64,000 bases of DNA from Seriola aureovittata (taxonomy: Eukaryota; Chordata; Actinopteri; Carangiformes; Carangidae). A model generated the notes under the pieces. That model was not told the DNA's origin, made no database searches, and saw only the letters and a program-made list of their open reading frames with translations. Made by a program: the position numbers and the translations under genes. Positions 51,216 through 60,900 of the stretch are shown here, piece by piece (within the stretch, counting starts at the first letter, position 1; the number at the start of each line of letters is the position of its first letter). The stretch spans positions 6,593,212-6,657,211 of the forward strand of contig NC_079374.1 in assembly GCF_021018895.1 (NCBI RefSeq), in the 5' to 3' direction.

Positions 51216-51527
51216 TTGTTTCTCATTTTATTTCATTAACTATGACTCCAAAAAGCATTTCTAACACATTTTTTTGCTATATGGTAGCTGTCCAAAACAT
51301 ATTCCCCAACAATCGTTTATACAAGATAAACTGGTGACAGAGGGAATATTATATTCTTTAAAAGTACTTATACATAAACCTTTTCATATAACATAAAATC
51401 TTAAGCATCTTAAATGTTTCTTAGCAATATTCTGTATGTATTCTTACAATATAAATGTGTATTTTTTTCCTCCTTCTCAATGAATGGGTGTTTTTTTGTA
51501 TTTGGGTCTTGTGATAAGGTAAATCAG

Positions 51528-51608
51528 CCAACACCAACCTCTTCACCCCTCCTATCGCCCACCCAGGAGGCTCTCACGGCCTCAGTCCCACCACAGGGCA
51601 GCTGACAG
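51528..51608 (+). CDS. Candidate internal exon, unidentified gene
   Basis: An 81-bp segment (a multiple of three) between AAATCAG and an optimal GACAG|GTAAAG donor. One frame reads NTNLFTPPIAHPGGSHGLSP then TTGQLT, with the Pro/Ser/Gly composition of transcription-factor linkers; another frame is also open. The acceptor lacks a close polypyrimidine tract. No neighbouring exon of the same gene was found. Confidence 0.15.
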
Positions 51609-51639
51609 GTAAAGAAAAAACAAAAAAAAACATACACAC

Positions 51640-51710
51640 ACACACACACGAGCACACTATCACACTCATACATGTTCTTTCTCACACGCACACACACACA
51701 CACACACAGT
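51640..51710 (+). repeat. CA-rich interrupted microsatellite
   Basis: Two CA tracts (51633-51649 and 51687-51708). Confidence 0.85.
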
Positions 51711-51979
51711 CAGAAGTATCTGTCTTTCACAAACACACTCCCACGTAAATCTGAACCCTCTGTGCCGACCCCGGCCTCGCCCTGAGAAATGTGTCATATC
51801 GAAGCTGAGAAGCAGGTCAAGCATTCTGTAAGTGCAGCAAAGTGAGATAATTGTAACATAGACTTGCTCTCGGCTTATTATTAAAAACACCCTCCCTCCT
51901 CAAACCCCCCCCCAAAATCGCCCAGTCCCCGCCCCCTTCAGACCCAACCCTCCTCAACCCACACGACATTCAAAACAAC

Positions 51980-52310
51980 CTGCTTTTCCAAAGGCAGCGG
52001 CCTCTGGTGTAAAGGGCCGAGTGGCAGCGGTGGTGAGCTGATCGTTTTAAGGATGGACGGGTCATGAAATGCTCTGCGACAGAGTGATTAGTGAGCCGGG
52101 TTAACGAGCAGCCTGATTGGTCTGATCTCTCGCTCTCTCCCACCACCCTCTCCCCTCTCCCTCTCCCCTTGATGTGGATCCGTGTGATGTTCGACGGGTA
52201 TTAGGTCACAGAGGCGGCCAGGCCGGTCTTAGTAACTCACCGGCTTTTCAAGCCGCTCCCAATGACTGGTACCCCGTCCTCCACCAGCACCTACGGCCTC
52301 TCAACTATTC
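51980..52310. promoter_or_regulatory. Possible conserved non-coding element
   Basis: Repeat-free, GC-richer block with GTGATTAGTGAGCCGGGTTA, GCCTGATTGGTCTGATC and GGTATTAGGTCACAGAGG. Enhancer-like in composition; inference only. Confidence 0.22.
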
Positions 52311-52387
52311 CTTTGAACCTGAGGGATGAAGGGTTGAGGGTGCAAGGAAGCATGACCAAGAGTGATCAAGCACATGTGAATGTATGT

Positions 52388-52421
52388 GCAGGGGTGGGGT
52401 GGGGGGTGGGGGTGGGGGGGT
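52388..52421 (+). repeat. G-rich tract with quadruplex potential
   Basis: Six G-runs of four or more separated by single T bases. Confidence 0.8.
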
Positions 52422-55140
52422 GACTGAGGACACAATGGGTTCACAGACAGTATCCCCGACTTTGGGTTGGTTTTAATGGCCGCTGGAGCTGGAGCTTCTG
52501 TGGCCTGGTGCCCTCTTTTAAGGTGGGATGTGAGCTGCTGGTACAGGCTTGGTGCAGGATTAACACCACAGACTTTGATGTACACCGAGAGACCAGAAAG
52601 GTAATCCCACACAACAGCCCTGTCGTAAACTGGCAGCGTGACCCCACCATTTCACACCTAATTACCATGTATGTGAATAAGGTACATTAGTATATTAGAA
52701 GGCCATTTACAGGAAAAGTCTTTAAGTATCTTAGTAGGTTGCAGAGCAGCGTCTCTCTACGGATCTCTAGTGGAGGGATGAACACCAGTCATCCAAAAGA
52801 TACTCCCTCATTTGGCGTTTTAAAGGAGGCGGCGGGGAGAGCACTTTTTCGTAAACAGAAAAGTTTCACAGTGACTTGTGTGTATGTGTGTGTATTTTAC
52901 ATTTAATTACAACCCACGATCTTTTCCTTGACTTTAACAAAGCGCTTTTGTTGCCTAACCCACAGACAGGACTGCGGATGTGAACCTCGGTCTCTGGTGT
53001 GACAGTCATGCGCTCTCCCATCCACCCCGACCACCTTCTGACGACTCTGCTGCCGTTAATAAATGTGCAGCTTCATTCATTCACAAGAGACGTTGCCTGT
53101 GAACACAACCCAGCCAGTGACTACGCTTCCTACAAAACGTATTTGCTATTTAATTGTATATAAATGAAAATTCGAGGAGACAGGGTTGAGGGATGCGGGG
53201 GTAAAAGGCAACGACCTGTGGTTTGATTCCAGGTGGCAGTTTCAATTGGTCATATTCGTCAGTGGGAAGCCAGTGAGGGATCTTCAATTCATCTCGTTGC
53301 TCCTTTAGCGACTCTTCTGGTTGGTCCAGGTGAAGCTTATTGCAGATGAAATTAGGCTGAAAACGCCAACTCTCCCAACAGTAGACTGAATGTCTATTTA
53401 TAATTGTGCATGACGGGGTTACAGCGTAGCTACGGAGCTTTCCCACCAATGTTGATACGCACCTCCTCAGAAATATATCTACACGTCCGGGCTACAGCAA
53501 CTGTGATCCTGGGCCGGTTGTGTTTTCTCCAAGTTTTTGAAGCTGGTGGAGATTGCTGCGAGTGAAGACAACATGAAGCGAGTTCTTTTCGTGAACACAA
53601 AGCCAGATCCAATGCAAAACTTAAGATAATTAAAAAACGATACGGTCAGATTAGGAACAATACATCGTCTAGTGCTACAGTGGGATGAAATGGGAGAAAC
53701 CAGACGCTGAACTATAAAATAAAATGTTGTAAGGTATCTATCTAGCTGGGTAACCCTTTGCATCGACCATCAGTGACAAAGGGAACTGGGTTATTCTCCA
53801 AATGTACCACAGGACTGAGTCAAAACACAAACAATAGAGATAGCAGTCTCAACAGAAACTGAATATTTTCAGTAGGTATCTATTGCAGGACTATTGGATT
53901 GCATTACGCTTACTGATTTCTGGAAACTCAGTGAATGACTGTGGTTCCTGATCTTAAATAGTAAAGAAAAAATGATCGGAAATCGCATTAATATCTAGAA
54001 AATGAGAGTGTGTTGGGACAAGACCTCAACTCTGCTACAGTAGGTTACACAGATCGAGACCTCAAAAGCTGCTATTGAAAAGGCCACAAGCCTTAAAAAT
54101 CACTCGCGGCTATCAATTGGAAATCTGTAACCTCTGGATATAATGGGTCCATTCTGTGAACAAATATGAAAAAATCCCCCACCCCCAATATCATCATCAG
54201 CATTGTGCATCATGTGTACTGATGCGGTCATTTCACATAAAAAAAAAAAGAGCAGTCCTGTGTCTGTTTGTGTCAGCTGACCTGGATCTAATCATAATCA
54301 TAACCACTACTCCCAGGGAGATATTCACCAATCAAAAATAAAAGTTGACTTCAGGGACATAAAGCAGAAAAAAAAAAAAAAATACAGATGTGTGAAACAA
54401 TGTGAATCAGATTAAGTGAATTAAATTGATTTGCCTTACAGGTAATCTGTTGCACTGCTTTCAAACGGGCTGAGGGCAATTCTCTCACTCTTGGGTGAAT
54501 GATTTATTTATTTATTTTCTTTGTGTAATGGCACGTTTTACTTTGACCACACAAAGAGATTAGGGAAGATATAAAGCGACTGTCATTTGCCATTGCCCCT
54601 GCTCTTTTCATGCTGTGACCGAGTGGCCTGCGGGGAGCAACCACTTAAAGCCAATCCATGAGTCTCCTGGGTCTTGTATGTGTGCTGACCTTTCCTTGTG
54701 CTTTTTTCTTCTTTAGACGGTCAGGACTTAACCTGACAGGAGGGAAGAGGGTGGTACCACGCCACGCTCACAAGGCTAGTGGGTCAAAGACTCAAAGGAA
54801 GACAAAAAGCTTCCTCAGTGGATGAAAATCCGTAATGCTTCCTTGGAAAAAAAAAATCCATATATCCGAGGTTTGCTGAGGCAGCATTAAGGTTAATTAA
54901 CTCTTTAAATGGTCTTGTTCATGCACCTTAAAGGTTCATCCTATTGTGTTCTGATGGTTCTCAGAAGACCTTTGCCTTCTGGAGTGCATGCCGTCTATCC
55001 CATAAATCCAATACTCATGCCCTCTACACCTATACTGTGGAAACAAAGGAATAGAGGGGGGGTTGTTTTTTTTTTTCCAATAAGACCTTTGAGGTACACA
55101 CAAATCGACGGTTTCCTATAAACATCATCTCCTGTCACAT
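52422..55140. other. Non-coding DNA, no gene recognised
   Basis: A short splice-bounded open segment (52547-52600, AWCRINTTDFDVHRETRK) and minus-strand ORFs at 53150-53763 lack domain support and look like repeat debris. A-runs at 54240-54250 and 54367-54382. Confidence 0.4.
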
Positions 55141-55280
55141 GAGATGACCCGCAATAAGTGTTTCAGGAAATAACCAGGGAATAACAATGAAGTGGACGGA
55201 TGGTCGTACAAGATCATCAGGAGAGCTAACGAGACAACGCAGCTTAATTAAGAGCATCATTAATGAGTAAATGACTCGAT
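55140..55280. promoter_or_regulatory. Possible conserved non-coding element
   Basis: Repeat-free with CAGCTTAATTAAGAGCATCA and TTAATGAGTAAATGACTCG (dense TAAT/ATTA cores). Enhancer-like; inference only. Confidence 0.22.
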
Positions 55281-55283
55281 AAG

Positions 55284-55316
55284 GGTTTTGGGGAGGGGGC
55301 GGGGGGGCGGAGGATG
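55284..55316 (+). repeat. G-rich tract
   Basis: GGGGAGGGGGCGGGGGGGCGG, quadruplex-prone; followed by C-rich sequence at 55400-55443. Confidence 0.8.
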
Positions 55317-55497
55317 GTTATTGTTCCTACGGAAACACGAGGGAAATCACCCGAGGATGGTAAGTGACCCACATTTGGGAAGAGGAAAGATGGGGGGCGA
55401 CCCCCATTCCCCTAACCCGCACCCCCATATCCCCCCTGGGCGGCCCGCTGATTGGTTCATTACCCATAGTGAACACATCTACTGCCCCCCACCCTAG

Positions 55498-55502
<5 letters not shown>

Positions 55503-55533
<31 letters not shown>
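55503..55533 (+). repeat. (CA)n microsatellite
   Basis: About 15 CA units. Confidence 0.95.
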
Positions 55534-55534
<1 letters not shown>

Positions 55535-56258
55535 CGACCCTGCCCCCCTTGCAGTCTGTCTATGATCATCCTGCCCTGGTGAAGACCCGTGTCCAGATTC
55601 CTTCAGTTTCATACATAGCTCCACACTCTCCCCGTCTGCTGGAATGCAGACTGCAGGAAAATATGGAGGAAATATTTCTTTTGTTTGGCATCAACTTTAC
55701 AAAATCTGTTCACAGACAAGGAAGTGATTAATCAATATAAAACAAGTTTACAGATTTTTTTTGTTGATTAGATTCTTGCACACATAAAGATGTGACTTCA
55801 AAAGTACAAATGATTGTGAAATTTCAGAAGGGAAATGCTTAATTATGGATACACTTTCTCCATCCATGTGGTCTGCAAATGAAAGCCTCTCAAATACTCA
55901 ACAACAATTAAAGAAGATGAAGATTTGAATATGAACTGAATAGGTTTCTTTTAAATAGGAAATTTATTCATAAATTATTTTAATATCCCATTGAGTTTGA
56001 AGTTTGGATTTTGTTGAACATCAAACAAATACCAGGATAACAAAGGAAGGTATGTTCTTTTATTTGGTATGTTTAACCATCACCCTACACTGTTTATGTG
56101 AGGTGATGTTCACATTAGTCAGATACATTTAAAGTGTTAAACTTCCTTGGGCCAATGTGTAAAGTGATCTTGAATACTTTCCTGCCTCCTATTAGCAGAC
56201 AGGTGTAGAACTTTATACCTGTAGGCGCTTTCACACCTCACACCAAGATGGTCTACTT

Positions 56259-56528
56259 TCACTTCAGATCAACACCAGGAGCTGTATTTATCTGGACAGT
56301 TACACAGAGGTGGGAGTCGTACTGTTGAAACACATGTATTTCAAGTTGTTCTTCGGGGCTGAATCCTGCCATCTCTACACGGAAAGACGCCCCTTGATGT
56401 GCCGCACTTTCATCGCCCCCCCCTCCAGGGATTTGGATGAACACTCTCTGAAGGTTAAAGTTTTGACCTTGTTGAATGCTAGATGATTTACCTTTACTAT
56501 CTGATGTCTGTGCCTCCCTGCTCTCCAT
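56259..56528 (-). CDS. Unidentified ORF, 89 codons, divergent from rnf17
   Basis: ATG in a good context (GCCAATGGAG), open for 89 codons: MESREAQTSDSKGK, then a Gly-rich spot (IPGGGGDES) and EMAGFSPEEQLEIHVFQQYD. A strong donor-like AAAG|GTAAAT lies after codon 12, so the ATG exon could instead be spliced onward. Upstream on the minus strand are a CCAAT and an acceptor-like TTGCAAG. No family recognised; chance is quite possible. Confidence 0.2.
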   Translation of the reverse strand: MESREAQTSDSKGKSSSIQQGQNFNLQRVFIQIPGGGGDESAAHQGASFRVEMAGFSPEEQLEIHVFQQYDSHLCVTVQINTAPGVDLK

Positions 56529-57566
56529 TGGCTGTCACTCCCGGTTACTGCTGCTTCACTGGGTCGCTGGCGATTGTCCTCAGGCGGGCGGTGTTGCTTG
56601 CAGCTGCGCTCAGATGGAAGAGAGGACCGACATGCTGCCGTTACGTCTGCTGTGCAGCCTTGCAATTGGTTCAAAAGGAAACAAAGGAATATATCACACA
56701 ACACAACAATGCAAGAGGAATGTATTTTGTGATTGGTAAAGGAGATAAAACAAATAAAGAAAAACAACAAGTTACAAACAAAGGTTAAAACGATGCAAAC
56801 TCATAATGTTTCAGCTTAAAGCTTCAGTTTAGACACATCAAACACATTGGCGCATTGACTAAAGGCGCTTTCCTTTTACACATTTACATCCTCCAAAATA
56901 ACCACACACTATCACCTGTGATGTTTAACCCAGAGATGCAGAGACAAATGGAGGCCAAACTGCAGATTTCCAAAAAGAGATGCTCAGTAGGGTGACACAT
57001 GGTATTCATAAATTTTTTTTTTAAAAGAACATAAAAGTGAATATTTGCACATGTGAAGAGCTCTGGGGTATATTTTTTTCAGCTGGCCTTTGTGAATCAT
57101 CATCTCATGGACCACCTGTATTGATGCGTGTCTGCTTTAGTCTTTGGCGCCCTCAAGTGTCCAAAAAACAAGAGTACATAATTAGGACTCAAATTATCAG
57201 CTGTTATTACTCCCTGACCTTAGTTGCCATGACTGAGAAGACATCACTACCTTCACTCACTGACATGTTATTGATAAATGAGGCAGATGTCAGTGTGTTT
57301 GAGTCTCTTTGTGGTTGTTTTGCATCTTTTACAATCTTAAACTGAAAAGTACTTAGTAATCATAGAGCCCTACAACTACAGTATATGTCCATCTTTTTCT
57401 CACCTACTGGCTTGTAAATTACACTCATATGTTGTCCACACATTTTATTTATTATATGAATTTGATATTAGTATGTTTTTTTGGACCACAGTGGAAATAA
57501 ACCTTGGATTTTGTTGTATTATTCTTGACATTTTGCAGATATATGTTACCTGGGGTCATCCCTCTC

Positions 57567-57604
57567 ACTAAACTAAACTAAACTAAACTAAACTAAACTA
57601 AACT
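57567..57604 (+). repeat. (ACTAA)n pentanucleotide microsatellite
   Basis: About seven and a half perfect copies of the 5-bp unit, ending some 225 bp upstream of the rnf17 start codon. Confidence 0.95.
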
Positions 57605-57715
57605 TTTACCTGATGTAATAAGACAGGACATCAAAACATAAAAGCTGAATTAATAACAGTTTGTGATAATCAAACTAAAATATTCGTTATTATTCATGAT
57701 TAAACTTCGTCCCGT

Positions 57716-57768
57716 GGTCACTGAACGCACCTGCTTGGTCACTGAACGCACCTGCTTGGTCACGTGAC
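57716..57768 (+). promoter_or_regulatory. Putative rnf17 promoter: duplicated 21-bp unit plus palindromic E-box
   Basis: A 21-bp unit starting GGTCACTGAACG and containing CACCTG occurs twice in perfect tandem (57716-57736 and 57737-57757). It is followed by a third start of the unit that becomes GTCACGTGAC (57759-57768), a perfect 10-bp palindrome and a high-affinity bHLH-type E-box. This lies about 60 bp upstream of the start codon. An AACCG Myb-type core follows at 57773-57777. E-boxes of the CACGTG type are bound by USF/MITF/MYC-family factors and by the MGA-MAX complex that silences germline genes in somatic cells. Use by any of these here is inference. Confidence 0.45.
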
Positions 57769-57829
57769 AAAGACAACCGCCTGCATCTTATCGTTTGCGA
57801 CTAAAGAAAAAAGATTTTTACAGACATTA

Positions 57830-57902
57830 ATGATGGACAGACGGGACAACAACCCCAGCGCTGTCATTTGCAAGTTATGTGGAGAGGTCTTCACTCTTCC
57901 TG
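57830..57902 (+). CDS. rnf17: rnf17 exon 1: start codon and first RING zinc pair
   Basis: Residues 1-24, ending in phase 1 at a CTG|GTAGGA donor. It opens with Met-Met-Asp and supplies the first RING cysteine pair, C14-x2-C17 (VICKLCGEVF). Upstream in this frame there is no ATG. The bases just before the start (ttttacag then acattaATG) also resemble a splice acceptor, so a separate 5' untranslated exon further upstream is possible. Confidence 0.85.
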
Positions 57903-60900
57903 GTAGGACATTAACATTTTCTTACAGTTTAACCTCCGTGTTTTAAGTTTTTTTTAAGTTGTTGTCGGCTAAACGACGCCTGCTAGCTAGCTAGCTGTAG
58001 CTAGTTAATGTCACGTGTGTGTTAGCAGCTGTTTGAATGTGCAGGTTTTATATAATAAGCCTTACGTTAATATCACAACGTGGCTAATAAAACTTAGCAG
58101 ACAATTATTTACCTTCTCAAGGTCTTTATAGGTTGTGGTTTTCTTCTGATAGCTAAGCTAGCTTTACGTTGGAGCACAGGCTGAAAATGTCGCGGTCGGG
58201 CGAGTTCAACCATGTTGACCCGATCACGCGCAACAACTAACGCGCTGCTTAAACTACGACTCTGACTTTGACAGATATCTCCATCCTTAAATATTTTATT
58301 TAATAAGGCTGTAACCAACAGGGTTTCCATGGGTCCTAGTTATAATTTTAAAGTTTGTGAATATGAGAACAAGAAAAAAAATCAAGGCCTTAAATGTTTT
58401 TGAAAATAAACCTAAAAAAATAAATAAACCAAAGTGCTTGAATTTATATATTCTGTGCAAAAATAGAAGTTGAAATTTTTTTGATATTTTTTAACTTGTG
58501 TTTAATGGGTGTGTTCAATAAAGACACTAAATATTATAACTGTTTGTGTGCTGTTGTCTGAAGTACATTGTGTTTGTTTACACTTGTGACTTAATTTGAA
58601 TGAATTTCCCCTAACCAACCAGGTCATTCTAAAGGGTTCACAAACTTTTTGTTTCCACTGTAAATCATCTAACATTTGATGTGGGCCAGGTGACAGAGCC
58701 ATACCCTTATTTGTGTAGGAATCGGTGGCTATTCTTCGCAATAACAAAAATGTACATGATATGCTTTTGCATTTATCATTACACTAACATTGCATTATTT
58801 ATGCTTGTCTTTGTTTTCTCTTTTCAGAGGATGAAGTTGACGGCAACCTCCCTCGTGTACTTTTATGTGGCCACATCTACTGCACATCTTGTCTGCGGTC
58901 CATCCAGTGTGACACTGACATTACATGTCCAGAGTGTGAGGTAAACTGAAATAATTCAGACTAGGTATAAAATGCAAACTTTGTCCTTGCTGGCCACCTT
59001 GTTTGGTAACCAGCCAGACAATTGCTTAATCTTGCAAAGTGGTTTTTGACTTTGTGATTTGCATCAAGTTCAAGGCTGAAAATGTTCAAATGCTGGGTTG
59101 ACAATGAAAAAACAAAGTTTCCCCCCTCTGCAGGTTAAGTCCACGCTCCCCGAAGGCGGGGTGTACTGTCTGCAGGAGGACAGCAGAATTATTGGCCTCA
59201 TCTACACTTCTAAAATGAACAAAATGAAAAGGTAAAAATTGATCAGATTGTGCAATAGATTCTTTTTAAAGAGAACAGGTCTTTGCTTTGATCATTTCTT
59301 TGTCGTCATCTCCTGAAGCCTCCAGTATGACAGAGCAAGGAATCGCAAAAGGAACAAATTATCACCATCCCCAGAAATGAACGCCAATACCAAGGATATG
59401 GATCAGGTATGTTTGGGTGATCACAGAGGTTGCAGGCGGGTAATAAAAAGTTTTCATGCCAACCGTTAACCATGTTACCTAAGACGTGGGTTTGTATCGT
59501 AGTACGTTATGTGAGATGGCATTAGAGTACAGAACTACAAGTGTCAAGTGACATAAAAACAGTGCTTGCAAGTCTTGAGTGAAAAGGGTAAATTGCTCCT
59601 TGTGTGTTGTGGATGAGATGTTGCCAGTCTTTTAGTACAGGGTTTTGTTTACAAGTGGAAGTCCAGTATCGACAGATGGATTGGTGTAGGGACTGAACTA
59701 ATCAATTTTGCAAGACTGTTCTGAGAATTAACCTCTCAATCGACCTAAACTCCTCTTATGTTGTCATATGCTTTCACTGCTGACCAAGAAGAAATTTACA
59801 GATTCATCTCTGGCGTAAACATTTGAATAGCGATATCTCTTGAGTTACTTCCTTTTGAGATAAGGAGACATGTGGAAGATTTATGGCTCCTCCTGGGAGG
59901 ATGAGGATAAAATCCATGGCTGATTCGGGTGTATTGGTGTTGCAGGATGTCTGATCAGAATTCAAGCTGTTGCTGAAGCTCGAATTATATTTTGAGCATC
60001 TTTTTTGCCACACAGTGATATAATTTTACCGTTGGTCCTTAAATTAAATGTGCAATAACTGATTTTTTTATTTTTTTTGCCAGTTGAGGGAATTGGAAAC
60101 AAGTTGTAAAAACAGTATTGACATATCATCAACTTTAAGTGATTCAGTTGCAGATTCATACACCCAGTAGCTCAGGAGAAACAATAGCATTAGCTTAGAG
60201 TTTTGTTTCAGACCGCTTGATGAATGTTACTTCAATGTTCACTCTCTTTTAGCCTTTTGTGTCTGAAAATGACAGTGTGTTAGCAGCCAGCGTGAACCCA
60301 AACAGTAACTTTAGGGAGGGTGTATCGGCTGAGCACAAATGATTCAGATTAAAATGGCTAAAATTCTGGTTATGTTTTATTCAGCCAGCAGATATTGAGA
60401 AGATTGAGAAGACGGTGGATGAGGCATTGGTCCAGGCTGCAGAAAATCTTGCCCAGCTGGAACACATCCACGAGGTGAAAGCTGCGCTACATCCAAAAAA
60501 CTTCTCACAACTTGAAGGAAAGAAAAACATTCTTGCATATCAGAAAGACAAGAGTAAATCAAAAGTGAGTCTTCCATGTCTGTGTTTCATCTGTGCAGAC
60601 TCTGACGACTGGCCTGGCAGAACAGGTGAAGAGAGAGAAAGCTCGGCTGGAGACGGAGATCAAACAAGCTGCAGACAAGGCTTTGCATGCTATCCAAAAG
60701 TGGTATGGAAAGTAAAAGCTGTATAACGAGATTCTATTTTCTCTTCTGGAAAAATGTCAGATCTGTTGATATGAAGCCTGAGATTGCACACAGGTCTTGC
60801 TTCTCCTCAGATTGTTTTATTCTCTGAAGAAAGTCTGTAAAGTGACATTTATCTTCACACCTTTAATTTCCTTATCAACAGGAGGGATGTGCAGTTGGCT

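Noticed and set aside
60415..60726. Unspliced 103-codon ORF across rnf17 exons 5 and 6
   Set aside because: Reading through puts exon 6 in the wrong frame; splicing restores the coiled coil and the phase to exon 7.
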